64,000 nucleotides of DNA. Origin: Syntrophales bacterium. GTDB lineage: Bacteria; Desulfobacterota; Syntrophia; Syntrophales; UBA2210. The stretch covers positions 1-64,000 of the forward strand of contig JALNXD010000013.1 of the NCBI GenBank assembly GCA_023230565.1. The letters run 5' to 3'. The notes below the pieces were generated by a model. The model ran no database searches and was not told where the DNA came from. It worked only from the letters and a program-made list of their open reading frames with translations. Shown piece after piece: positions 35,062 through 43,535 of the stretch (its first letter is position 1; each line of letters begins with the position of its first letter). The translations under genes were made by a program, and so were the position numbers.

Positions 35062-35612
35062 AAAAGTTTGTGTATGGAGGATTCTGGCGCAGAGCAGTTG
35101 CATTCAGCATCGACCATATAATTCTTATAGTATTTATAACCATCCTGAATTTTGCATTGAGAAACGCAGTGCCCTTCATGGATTTTTCTTCCGATGCATC
35201 GGAATGGAGCTTTTCCTTTTTAATACCTTATTTTGGAACCTCCGCAATATTTAACATGATCTATTTTACTTTTTTCCACAGCGCAGGAGGTCAAACACCC
35301 GGCAAGATGCTCCTGGGACTCAAAGTCATAAAGACTTCAGGAGAACCGGTCACACCCGGGGTGGCTTTCCTGAGATGGGCAGGATACCTGATTTCAAGAA
35401 TTGTATTAATGCTGGGATTTCTCTGGGTGGCATTCGATCCAAAAAAACAGGGCTGGCACGACAAGATTGCCGGAACCTATGTGATCAGGACAGGCGCCGG
35501 AACTGATGAATGGATTTCATACTCGAAATATGACGCTGCAGGAGAATCGCTTTTTGCCGAACACCCTTTTAACGCAGATGCCAAAAATAAGGAAATCAAA
35601 TCGGGCGCGTAA
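35058..35612 (+). CDS. RDD family membrane protein
   Basis: A 184-residue membrane protein. The start GGFWRRAVAFSIDHIIL carries the Arg and Asp of the RDD signature. Three hydrophobic segments follow (IILIVFITILNFAL, FLIPYFGTSAIFNMIYFTFF, FLRWAGYLISRIVLMLGFLWVAF) with TPGKMLLGLKVI and KKQGWHDKIAGTYVI typical of the family. Function unknown, perhaps ion exchange or transport. Translationally coupled to rsmE. Confidence 0.87.
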   Translation: MKKFVYGGFWRRAVAFSIDHIILIVFITILNFALRNAVPFMDFSSDASEWSFSFLIPYFGTSAIFNMIYFTFFHSAGGQTPGKMLLGLKVIKTSGEPVTPGVAFLRWAGYLISRIVLMLGFLWVAFDPKKQGWHDKIAGTYVIRTGAGTDEWISYSKYDAAGESLFAEHPFNADAKNKEIKSGA

Positions 35613-35615
35613 CTG

Positions 35616-35723
35616 TAATTGGGGACGGGTTCCAACTTTAATTGGGGACGGGTTCCTATTTCCTGGAATATTTTAATCTTGGCTGAAAGACTTGATCAGG
35701 AAATAGGAACCCGTCCCCAATTA
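35616..35723. repeat. Inverted-repeat element (possible MITE/REP unit)
   Basis: TAATTGGGGACGGGTTCC occurs twice as a direct repeat (35616-35633 and 35639-35656). The second copy is extended by TATTTCCTG to a 27-base arm (35639-35665) that is exactly complementary to 35697-35723, with a 31-base loop. The perfect long arms and the GGGGACGGGTTCC wording match short palindromic repeats linked to REP-type transposases in several anaerobes, as I recall. No transposase is adjacent. Confidence 0.8.
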
Positions 35724-35755
35724 AATGTGTTCCCGATTTCCGGCATGAAAAAGGC

Positions 35756-35782
35756 TTGACAAAAACAGGCAGATCGGATAAT
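35756..35782 (+). promoter_or_regulatory. Likely tRNA-Phe promoter
   Basis: TTGACA at 35756-35761 and GATAAT at 35777-35782 are separated by 15 bases; the tRNA begins 23 bases later. The -35 is a perfect match, the spacing slightly short. Confidence 0.55.
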
Positions 35783-35805
35783 CAACAATGCCTCAACGGG
35801 ACCGT

Positions 35806-35881
35806 GGGTCGGTAGCTCAGTCGGTAGAGCACGGGACTGAAAATCCCGGTGTCGGCAGTTCGATTCTGCCCTGACCCACCA
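35806..35881 (+). tRNA. tRNA-Phe (anticodon GAA)
   Basis: Acceptor GGGTCGG pairs with CTGACCC (one G-T pair), D arm GCTC/GAGC, anticodon arm CGGGA-CTGAAAA-TCCCG with anticodon GAA, T arm GGCAG-TTCGATT-CTGCC; the 3' CCA is encoded at 35879-35881. Intact. A terminator follows within 10 bases. Confidence 0.96.
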
Positions 35882-35890
35882 TGGATATCA

Positions 35891-35925
35891 AGAGGTTAGC
35901 CATTGCGGTTAACCTCTTTTTTTGT
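35891..35925 (+). terminator. Terminator after tRNA-Phe
   Basis: AGAGGTTA (35891-35898) pairs with TAACCTCT (35910-35917) around an 11-base loop, followed by a run of T. It ends the tRNA-Phe transcript. Confidence 0.85.
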
Positions 35926-36100
35926 CTCAATTTGATGTACTGTGCCCGAAATTGTGCCCGCTTGGGATTTTAGATACCATGGTTCGTCACGAACTACAGC
36001 AGAAACACTTAACTGATCAAATGTTCCAGATTCAAACGCACGATGAAAAGAAAACAAAGATTTTATGCGAAACATCCCTGCCCCGTGTCAGATTCGTCAA

Positions 36101-36676
36101 TTATGTAATCCTGGAGATACGATCGCGCAACGATGCTATTTCATTTTTCAATTCTTCCAACCGGATGTCGTACTGATTGAACTTCCTTTCCAACTCATTT
36201 TCAGATTCTTCAGACCTTTCCCCCTTTAACACTCCCGCGAAAGCCGCAATTGTCGTACGAAGCGCTGTTGCATAGGAAGTAGCCGACCCGAGAATGCCGG
36301 CAGCCCGCATAAGGTCTTCGGCGATTTCACTTCCGAAAGATGAATATTCAGGTTTAGCTTCGGTTACCGAAGACATGCCAGACTGCATTTCTTCAGATTT
36401 CTTTTCTCCGCAGATTTCAGGATACTTATAGCGTGCTCCCGGCCAGGGTTCGCCCTCACCTTTAAGAAGCCAGGCCGGACTGAAACCGTATCGAAGAGAA
36501 AGCGTCTCTACTACCGAAGCTTTAATGACACCGCCTCCTTTTCTGTAAAGCGCAAGAGTATTATCGCTGATTCCCAGAATATGTGCGAGGTCGACATCCC
36601 GTATCCCCTTTTCGAACAACTGATCTTCCTTGACGACAGAAAGAGACCACGCAATTCTTTCGTGTAAACTTTTCAC
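36101..36676 (-). CDS. Phage CI-like repressor N-terminal domain protein with coiled C-terminus
   Basis: A 191-residue probable DNA-binding protein. Residues 1-75 match the phage CI repressor domain (Bacteriophage CI repressor helix-turn-helix): DVDLAHILGISDNTLALYRK is the HTH, and LRYGFSPAWLLKGEGEPWPG is the usual tail of the domain. The remainder lacks the self-cleaving peptidase of LexA/CI and ends instead in a coiled coil (LERKFNQYDIRLEELKNEI), so SOS-type cleavage is not expected. It starts at GTG after GGGGG. It is divergent from a small HTH gene, next to tRNA-Phe, as in prophage or island control regions. Confidence 0.8.
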   Translation of the reverse strand: MKSLHERIAWSLSVVKEDQLFEKGIRDVDLAHILGISDNTLALYRKGGGVIKASVVETLSLRYGFSPAWLLKGEGEPWPGARYKYPEICGEKKSEEMQSGMSSVTEAKPEYSSFGSEIAEDLMRAAGILGSATSYATALRTTIAAFAGVLKGERSEESENELERKFNQYDIRLEELKNEIASLRDRISRIT

Positions 36677-36810
36677 ATTGCCCCCATTTTTTACCTTACA
36701 ATAGTTCTATGGTCGTGTATATTCTTAAATTATTTCAATTACGCTACCTGAATAGTTCAACATACTTCAAAGTTGTTCCAAATTATTTTGATTGAATTCG
36801 AATATTTTTA

Positions 36811-36839
36811 TTGACACACGCATTTTTTTAATTTTATAA
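36811..36839 (+). promoter_or_regulatory. Promoter of the small HTH gene
   Basis: TTGACA (36811-36816), 17-base spacer, TTATAA (36834-36839), in an AT-rich 200-base divergent region. The ATG of the small regulator is 38 bases downstream. Binding sites for the divergent repressors probably overlap here. Confidence 0.7.
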
Positions 36840-36877
36840 ATCCTTCAAGTGTTCATTATCTTGTCAAGGGAGCACTT

Positions 36878-37180
36878 ATGAAAAAATACGGCCGGGATTT
36901 CAGCCCCATCGAAATCAGAATCGCAATGCTCCGCAAAGGCGTTACGCAATCTTTCATTGCCAGGTCTGCCAATGTGAGCCCTTCGGCAATACGGCATGTT
37001 ATTGAAGGCACCCATGTCTCTCACAAAATCCGGCAGGCAATCGCCGACGCCCTGGAAATAGACATAAAAAAAATATGGCCTTCAGTGTACCTCTACGGCA
37101 ATGGCCCCCGCAAGGCCGGCCGTCCCTCCCGCTCGCTTCCGAACACAGGGCATGGACGAAAAAAAAAGGAACCGTTCTGA
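36878..37180 (+). CDS. Small phage-type HTH regulator (Ner/Cro-like)
   Basis: A 100-residue basic protein. Residues 10-70 form a Ner/Nlp-like or Cro-like HTH (IAMLRKGVTQSFIARSANVS, PSAIRHVIEGTHVSHKIRQA, DALEIDIKKIWPS). The C-terminal 28 residues are rich in Arg, Lys, Gly and Pro (GPRKAGRPSRSL to KKKEPF) and probably contact nucleic acid nonspecifically. Its start is preceded by AAGGGAG. With the divergent CI-like gene it makes a two-repressor switch, but no other phage gene follows. Confidence 0.78.
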   Translation: MKKYGRDFSPIEIRIAMLRKGVTQSFIARSANVSPSAIRHVIEGTHVSHKIRQAIADALEIDIKKIWPSVYLYGNGPRKAGRPSRSLPNTGHGRKKKEPF

Positions 37181-37383
37181 ATCTTTGTTAAATTAGGTAT
37201 TCTTTTAAACCAATTACTTACTTGTTGCAATCGATAAACCAGAAATAATATTTAAAAAACAATTATTTTATATGACTCAGATCACGCAGAGTTCACGGTT
37301 CTGAAAGTGTTTTTGCCAAAAAATTGTATATGTACTATAGTATAATCAATATAAAATAAAATAACACGAAAGAACGGTCAGTT
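37181..37383. other. AT-rich spacer before the CheB-CheR fusion
   Basis: Two hundred bases of strongly AT-rich DNA with no gene. Base composition changes abruptly at about 37.4 kb, where GC-rich coding sequence begins. Confidence 0.4.
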
Positions 37384-40371
37384 ATGAAAGAAGCCAGGAA
37401 AGCGGCAAAGGGTCAAAAAAATAAGGCGGCGACTCCCCCAAAGAGCACAGCCCCCGTGCCTGACAAAAAGCCCTTCCACATTGTCGCCGTGGGCGCGTCC
37501 GCGGGAAGCGTCGATGCCTTCGAACGCTTCTTCACTCATGTGCCGGCCGATACAGGGATGGCCTTCGTGCTGGTCACCAACCTGAAACCCGACCATGTCA
37601 GCCTCATGACGGAACTGGTGCAGCGCTGGACGGACATGGAGGTCCACCAGGCGGAAGACAACATGCCGGTCGAACCGGACCATGTCTATAGCATACCGCC
37701 CAACTGCTATCTCGCCATATCGCAGGGGGCGCTCCATCTTCTGGAGCCGGTGGACGACGGCAACCTGCGGCTTCCCATCAACTATTTTCTCCGGTCTCTT
37801 GCCCAGGATCAGGGTGACCGGGCAATCGGCGTCATCCTTTCCGGAATGGGAAGCGACGGCTCCGTCGGCATCAAGGCGATAAAGGAACATCTGGGCCTGG
37901 TGATCGTGCAGCATCCCGATACGAGTCCCTTCAACAGCATGCCCAGATCCGCCGTCGCAACGGGCCTGGCCGATTTCATCGTGACGCCCGAAGAAATGGG
38001 CGATCTCATTGTCGATTTTGTGAGGCAGCAGAAAGAAACGGTCAGGCCCGGAAAAGACCGCTGGAGTCTCCCGGGCGATCTGAAGAAGATCCACCTGCTT
38101 CTTCGCAACCATACGGGGCACGATTTTTCCTCCTACAAACAAAGCACCATAAAACGGCGCATCGACCGGCGCATGCACCTCCACAAGATCGACGAGCCCT
38201 CACGATACATCAAATTTCTGCAGAAAAATCCGAAAGAAATCAACGATCTCTTCCGGGAGCTCCTGATCGGAGTCACGACCTTCTTCAGAGACCGGGAGGC
38301 CTTCGAGGAACTCAAAGCGCATCTGAAGCAGCACATCAAAGAAATGAAGGAAGAAGAGGCATTCAGGGTCTGGATTCTGGGCTGCGCCAGCGGCGAAGAG
38401 GCGTACTCCGTCGCCATCATCATAAAGGAAATCGTCGATGCACTCGACCGCAGCCTGTCCATTCAGCTTTTTGCCACCGATATCGACGACCGGGCAATCG
38501 AAACGGCCCGCGTTGGCCTTTACCCGGAAGGCATTGCCACCGATGTGGGCACTGAACGGCTGAACTGTTACTTCATCAAAGAAGACGGCAGCTTCCGTAT
38601 AAAAAAAGAAATACGGGAGATGCTGGTCTTTGCGCCCCAGGACGCGATCAAGGACCCCCCCTTCACCAAGCTCGATCTCGTCTGCTGCCGGAATCTTCTT
38701 ATCTATCTCGAATCGGACCTGCAGAAGAAACTGCTGAATGTGTTCCATTACGCCTTGAAACCGCAGGGCCTTCTTTTTCTGGGCACCTCGGAGTCGATCG
38801 GCAGCGGGGCGGACCTCTTCTCGGTGGCCGATAAAAAATGGAAGATATTCAAACGGCGGCAGACGGCCGATATGAACCGCCCGGTTCTGGACTATATTCA
38901 ATTTCCCATAACCGAAAATCTGCAAAGGGCGGCTGCAGAAAAGGTGCCGCTGCATCGGCCCAAGGCAGGCATGGCCCACCTTGTAGAGCAGAATCTGCTA
39001 AAGCATTATATCCCCGCCTGCATGATTATCACCGGCAGGGGAAAGGTCGTCTATATCCACGGCCGGACCGGCAAGTACCTGGAACCGGCCCAGGGCGAGG
39101 CGGACATGAATATATTTCAAATGGCCCGGGAAGGTTTGAAAACGGAACTGCTGCCGGCAGTGCAGTCCGCCCTCGCCAACGGGGAAGAGGTGGTCAGAGA
39201 GGGAATCCAAATCAAGACCAACGGTTTTTTCCAGACCGTCAATCTTACGGTGGCACACATTGCCGAACCGGACCCCCTGCAGGGGCACCTGATGGTGTTT
39301 TTCAAAGACAGGAACGAGCCGCAGGAGGAGACCCCATCGGCCGGTGCCGGGAAGGGCCGGGACAGAGGCCGCGAAAAGATGGAACGGGAGCTCCAATACA
39401 CAAAGGAAAGCCTTCAGAGCACCATCGAAGAGATGGAGACCACCAATGAAGAACTCAAGTCGGCCAACGAGGAACTCCAGTCGACCAACGAAGAGCTGCA
39501 GAGCGCCAATGAAGAGCTGGAAACCTCAAAGGAAGAACTGCAGTCCCTGAATGAAGAGATCGTCACCGTCAATAACGAACTCCAGGAGAAGAATGCCGAG
39601 CTCGTCAAGGCGAACAACGACATGAAGAATCTGCTCGACAGCATAGAGATTCCCACCATCTTTCTCGACAACGATCTGAACATTACCCGCTTTACCAGCC
39701 ACGCCCACGAGCTTTTCAACCTGATCCCTTCAGACGTGGGGCGCCCGCTCGCGCATATCGTCTCCAACCTGAAGGACAAGGAATCGATCAAACCGGCAAA
39801 GGCGGTGCTGAGGGACCTTTCCTACCGCGAGCGGGAGGTGGAGACCGAAGACGGCCGCTGGTACAAGATGTGGATCTTCCCCTACCGCACTTCAAAAAAT
39901 GTTATCGAGGGCCTGGTCATCACCTTCCTTGACATCCATACACAGAAGACCGGTACAGAAGAGATAGCGAAGCTGAACCGGCGCATCGAAGGGGCAAGAA
40001 AATATGCCCAGAGCATCATCGATACGGTGCGGGAGGCCCTCGTCATCCTCGATCCGGATCTCAGGGTCGTTTCGGCAAACCGTTCCTTTTACCGTATTTT
40101 CGGCCTTACGGAAGAAAACGCGCAAGGACAGCCGATCTCCAACCTTTCAAAGGGCCTGTGGGACAAGCCGGAACTCCTGCATTTATTGAAAGAGATCATT
40201 CCCGAAGACAAGACCTTCGACGATTTCGAGATTGAATTCGCCCCGCCCGGGCGGGAGCCGCACAAGATCGTGCTCAACGCCCGGCTGGATCCATTCCGAA
40301 GAGGGGACCAAAGGCCGGCTGCTTCTGGCCATGGAGGAACGGGCGCACTGATAAGCACTATCCAAGACTGA
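37384..40371 (+). CDS. CheB-CheR fusion with coiled coil and PAS domains; frameshifted 3' end
   Basis: Chemotaxis-like signalling protein of 995 residues as read. Order: CheB-type methylesterase domain (about 30-215), CheR methyltransferase (about 225-500; FRVWILGCASGEEAYS, CCRNLLIYLE), a linker with a PAS-like fold, a heptad coiled coil made of SANEELQSTNEELQSANEEL-type repeats (about 675-755), then two PAS domains. In CheB the Ser is kept (GASAGS, Ser39) but the catalytic His expected in a V-Q-H motif is Asn (LVTNLKPDH, Asn66), so esterase activity is doubtful. The last 26 codons look out of frame: from 40289 the +1 frame reads IHSEEGTKGRLLLAMEERAH and stops at 40351, just before the next gene. 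One extra base near 40284-40290 would explain it. Confidence 0.85.
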   Translation: MKEARKAAKGQKNKAATPPKSTAPVPDKKPFHIVAVGASAGSVDAFERFFTHVPADTGMAFVLVTNLKPDHVSLMTELVQRWTDMEVHQAEDNMPVEPDHVYSIPPNCYLAISQGALHLLEPVDDGNLRLPINYFLRSLAQDQGDRAIGVILSGMGSDGSVGIKAIKEHLGLVIVQHPDTSPFNSMPRSAVATGLADFIVTPEEMGDLIVDFVRQQKETVRPGKDRWSLPGDLKKIHLLLRNHTGHDFSSYKQSTIKRRIDRRMHLHKIDEPSRYIKFLQKNPKEINDLFRELLIGVTTFFRDREAFEELKAHLKQHIKEMKEEEAFRVWILGCASGEEAYSVAIIIKEIVDALDRSLSIQLFATDIDDRAIETARVGLYPEGIATDVGTERLNCYFIKEDGSFRIKKEIREMLVFAPQDAIKDPPFTKLDLVCCRNLLIYLESDLQKKLLNVFHYALKPQGLLFLGTSESIGSGADLFSVADKKWKIFKRRQTADMNRPVLDYIQFPITENLQRAAAEKVPLHRPKAGMAHLVEQNLLKHYIPACMIITGRGKVVYIHGRTGKYLEPAQGEADMNIFQMAREGLKTELLPAVQSALANGEEVVREGIQIKTNGFFQTVNLTVAHIAEPDPLQGHLMVFFKDRNEPQEETPSAGAGKGRDRGREKMERELQYTKESLQSTIEEMETTNEELKSANEELQSTNEELQSANEELETSKEELQSLNEEIVTVNNELQEKNAELVKANNDMKNLLDSIEIPTIFLDNDLNITRFTSHAHELFNLIPSDVGRPLAHIVSNLKDKESIKPAKAVLRDLSYREREVETEDGRWYKMWIFPYRTSKNVIEGLVITFLDIHTQKTGTEEIAKLNRRIEGARKYAQSIIDTVREALVILDPDLRVVSANRSFYRIFGLTEENAQGQPISNLSKGLWDKPELLHLLKEIIPEDKTFDDFEIEFAPPGREPHKIVLNARLDPFRRGDQRPAASGHGGTGALISTIQD

Positions 40372-40377
40372 GGAACA

Positions 40378-42939
40378 ATGGTGAGGGAAAAGAGACGCAA
40401 AGACAGGCCGCTTCGCATCCGCGCGGAAGAGGCGCTTCGGGAACGGGCAAAAAGGCATTCTTTCAAGGAAATCGCCGATCCGCAGGCGCTGATAGAGGAG
40501 CTGAGGATCCATCAGGTGGAGCTGGAGCTGCAAAACGAGGATCTCCGGCAGGCTCAGCAGGAGCTGGATTCCTCCATGCGGCGGTATTACGACCTCTACG
40601 ATCTCGCCCCTGTGGCCTACATCACCACCGACAAAAAGGGAATCATCCAAAGGATCAATGCGGCGGCGGCCCGTCTTCTGGCGGTAGATAAAAAAATGGC
40701 GCCGGGGAAACGGTTCGCCTGCTTTCTCTCGAAGGAAAGTGAAGACGCCTACTACGTTCACCTCAGGGAGATCATCAAAAAAATTAGAAAAAAGAGGCGT
40801 GTGGAACTGAAGCTTACGCCCGGTTACAACGCCGAGATAATAATCGTCTGCGAAAGCGTGGCCCTGGTTGGGGAGGCCGAAGAGGACCTGCTGATTCGCT
40901 CGGCCCTGATCGATATCACCGAACTCCGCAAGGCCCGGGAGGCCCTGGCGGCGGCCAATGAAACATTGGAAAGGCGGGTGGCCGAGCGCACGGCCGAGCT
41001 GCAAAAAACTAATTTGAAATTGAAAAACGAGATCCGGGCGCGCAACCACCTGCGCGATGCCCTCGCAGACGCTGAGGCCCAGGCGCAAATCGTCACCGAA
41101 AATGCACTTGAGGCGATCTTCATTGCCCAGGACATAAAAATCACCCCCCTCAATGCCCGGCTTGAAGAGATTACAGGCTACCCGAAAGAGGTGCTTACAA
41201 GCCGCCAATTCACTGATTTCATTCATCCCGACGATCGGGAGATGGTGCTGGAAAACCATAAAAAGAGGCTTCGGGGAGAAGCGCTTCCGAATTCGTACGA
41301 ATTCAGGTTTACAGACGCCGCCGGGCGCATAAAGTGGGTAGAACTTGCGACCGTACCGATCGACTGGAAAAATCGGCCGGCTACTCTTAATTTTGTGAGC
41401 GACGTGACTGAACGCCGGGACCTTCACGAGGCCCTGCGAAAATCGGAAACAGCCTACCGGACAATATTCGAAACCACCGGCACGGCCATGGTCATCATCG
41501 AAGACGACTTTACAATTTCCCTTATCAACTACAAGGCGGAAGAACTGCTGGAAGGCAGAAAAGATGAAATAGAAGGAATTTTACCGTGGACCGGTTTTGT
41601 AGCCCGCGAAGACAAAGACAGACTGGAAAGATACCATCGCCTGCGAAGGAGCGATCCAGGCGCTGCCCTCAGGGAATACGAATTCACACTTGTCGGGAAA
41701 TCGGGGCAAAGGAGAACGATCCATGCCGTAATCGATCTGATTCCCCGTACAAAGCAAAGCATCGTTTCGCTGCAGGATGTGACTGAACGCAGAGCCATTG
41801 AAGAAAGGCTTAAAAAGAGCGAGGCAAAATATAAAGAGCTTGTGCAAAACGCCAACAGTATCATTCTCCGCTTCGATACCGATCTGAATGTGACCTTTTT
41901 TAATGAATACGCCCAATACTTTTTTGATTTCTCCGAAGAGGAAATTCTGGGGAAAAATCTGATCGGCACCATTGTTCCTCAGCCAGATAGCGAGGGGGTA
42001 AGCCTGGAAACAAAATTGAAGGATGTAGTCGCTCATCCCGAACGGTACGGCCAGAGCGAAAATGAAAATATGCGCAAGAACGGTGAGCGGGTCTGGATCG
42101 CCTGGACGAATAAGGCAATAAGAAATGAAAAGGGCAAGATCGCAGAGATACTTTCAATAGGCAATGATATTACCCATCGCAAAATAATGGACGAAGCCCT
42201 GAAGGCATCCAGAGAGGAACTGCAACGGCTTTCGAACAGGCTCGTCATCATCCTCGAAGACGAACGAAGAAAAATTGCCCACGATTTGCACGATGATATA
42301 GGACAAACCTTGTCCGTAATAAAATACGGGATCGAAACGACAAGCAATCTTATAAAAGAGGACAAACACGCGGGGTTCGAGAAACTGGAATCGATAATAC
42401 CGGTGATTCAGCAGAGCATCAAAAAGTTGCGAAATATAAGCTCCCATCTGTGGCCGGCAAGTCTGGATACTCTGGGTATCATTCAGGCAATCTTCAGTAC
42501 GTTACATGAGTTTGAAGTACTCCATCCAGTTGTGGCGGTAAGAAAAAAGATAGCCGTAACAGAATCAGACATCCCGCAGCACTTAAAGATAGTCATCTAC
42601 AGGATCCTTCAAGAATCGCTCAATAATATCGCAAAGCACAGTGGAGCGACCCGGGTCATTGTTTCCTTGAAAAAAAGCAACGGAGAATTAAGGTTTTCGA
42701 TACGCGATAACGGCAGAGGGTTTTTACACGGGCAGAGCCGCGCAGAAAAGGCAGGAGCAAGGGAATGGGGGCTTTCCATAATGAAGGAAAGGGCTCAATT
42801 ATCCTCGGGCCGGCTCATCATTAACACAAAGGCGGCTCGGGTACCGAGATCCGGGCCTCCTGGAATTGCGATTAATCATTGTGATTTAAGCACAAGCCCT
42901 TTTTCTATTGCAAACGCGGTGAGTTCCGCAGCATTGTGA
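40378..42939 (+). CDS. Multi-PAS sensor histidine kinase (HisKA_3); frameshifted 3' end
   Basis: Cytosolic sensor kinase of 853 residues as read. An N-terminal coiled/PAS part (LAPVAYITTDKKGIIQRINA), three further PAS domains with WVELATVPIDW, FSEEEILGKNLIGTIVPQ, then the NarX/DegS-type kinase core: phosphoacceptor His in IAHDLHDDIGQTLSVIKYG, N box RILQESLNNIAKHSGATRV, G box DNGRGF and WGLSIMKERAQLSSGRL. It pairs with the NarL-type regulator facing it. The expected ending G-S-G-T-E-I appears one frame over at 42834 (GSGTEIRASWNCD, stop 42873-42875); as read, the frame instead runs 64 bases into the regulator gene. One missing base near 42830 explains this. Base composition also falls from GC-rich to average within the gene at about 41.4 kb. 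Confidence 0.87.
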   Translation: MVREKRRKDRPLRIRAEEALRERAKRHSFKEIADPQALIEELRIHQVELELQNEDLRQAQQELDSSMRRYYDLYDLAPVAYITTDKKGIIQRINAAAARLLAVDKKMAPGKRFACFLSKESEDAYYVHLREIIKKIRKKRRVELKLTPGYNAEIIIVCESVALVGEAEEDLLIRSALIDITELRKAREALAAANETLERRVAERTAELQKTNLKLKNEIRARNHLRDALADAEAQAQIVTENALEAIFIAQDIKITPLNARLEEITGYPKEVLTSRQFTDFIHPDDREMVLENHKKRLRGEALPNSYEFRFTDAAGRIKWVELATVPIDWKNRPATLNFVSDVTERRDLHEALRKSETAYRTIFETTGTAMVIIEDDFTISLINYKAEELLEGRKDEIEGILPWTGFVAREDKDRLERYHRLRRSDPGAALREYEFTLVGKSGQRRTIHAVIDLIPRTKQSIVSLQDVTERRAIEERLKKSEAKYKELVQNANSIILRFDTDLNVTFFNEYAQYFFDFSEEEILGKNLIGTIVPQPDSEGVSLETKLKDVVAHPERYGQSENENMRKNGERVWIAWTNKAIRNEKGKIAEILSIGNDITHRKIMDEALKASREELQRLSNRLVIILEDERRKIAHDLHDDIGQTLSVIKYGIETTSNLIKEDKHAGFEKLESIIPVIQQSIKKLRNISSHLWPASLDTLGIIQAIFSTLHEFEVLHPVVAVRKKIAVTESDIPQHLKIVIYRILQESLNNIAKHSGATRVIVSLKKSNGELRFSIRDNGRGFLHGQSRAEKAGAREWGLSIMKERAQLSSGRLIINTKAARVPRSGPPGIAINHCDLSTSPFSIANAVSSAAL

Positions 42940-43535
42940 AGCCCGAGCTTGCTCATGAGATTTGCCCGGTGCTTTTCAACGGTCCTGTGGCTGATATAGA
43001 GATAGCCGGCGATCGCCTTATTTGAATATCCTTCGGCTATCAGTTTGAGAATTTCCCTTTCCCGCTGACTGAGTGCATCCATCGCCGATGGAACATGAAA
43101 TGTCTTTCGCCCGGTCAAATACCCTTCAATTACTTTTTCAGATACTCCGGGACTGAGGTACGGCTTACCTGCAAGGACTGTCTGTATTCCTGCCACCAGT
43201 TCCTTTTGTGATGCATCTTTGAGTATGTACCCCTGAGCACCCGTTTTGAGGCATTCACCTATGAATTCCTCGTTATCATGAACAGTCAAAACCACAATCC
43301 TAGTTTCGGGAGCTCTTTTTTTTATTTCCCGTATTGCATCCATGCCCGTCATCTTCGGCATTGACAAATCAATTAAAAGCAGGTCGGGGTGCTCCTTTTC
43401 GGCCAACTGAATCGCCTCTAATCCGTCTGCAGCTTCCCCTATTACATCATACCCGCCGACCGAGTTCAGAAGAGACTTCAACCCGTCACGAAGAATAGTG
43501 TGATCATCTGCAATAACAATACGTTTCTTTTTCAT
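42876..43535 (-). CDS. NarL/FixJ-family response regulator
   Basis: Receiver plus LuxR-type DNA-binding regulator of 219 residues. The phosphorylation site is Asp in LLIDLSMPKM (about residue 55), acidic pair IADDH near the start, switch residues VVLT and ILKDAS. The C-terminal HTH reads LSQREREILKLIAEGYSNKA and HRTVEKHRANLMSKLGL. Convergent with the PAS kinase whose corrected end abuts this gene's stop, so the two make a likely cognate pair. No other regulator is near. Confidence 0.93.
   Translation of the reverse strand: MKKKRIVIADDHTILRDGLKSLLNSVGGYDVIGEAADGLEAIQLAEKEHPDLLLIDLSMPKMTGMDAIREIKKRAPETRIVVLTVHDNEEFIGECLKTGAQGYILKDASQKELVAGIQTVLAGKPYLSPGVSEKVIEGYLTGRKTFHVPSAMDALSQREREILKLIAEGYSNKAIAGYLYISHRTVEKHRANLMSKLGLHNAAELTAFAIEKGLVLKSQ

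Noticed and set aside
37378..38184. Minus-strand 268-codon frame within the CheB region
   Set aside because: GC-rich genes give long antisense frames; the sense strand has clear CheB and CheR motifs.
41581..42036. Minus-strand 151-codon frame within the kinase gene
   Set aside because: Shadow of a well-supported PAS kinase coding region.
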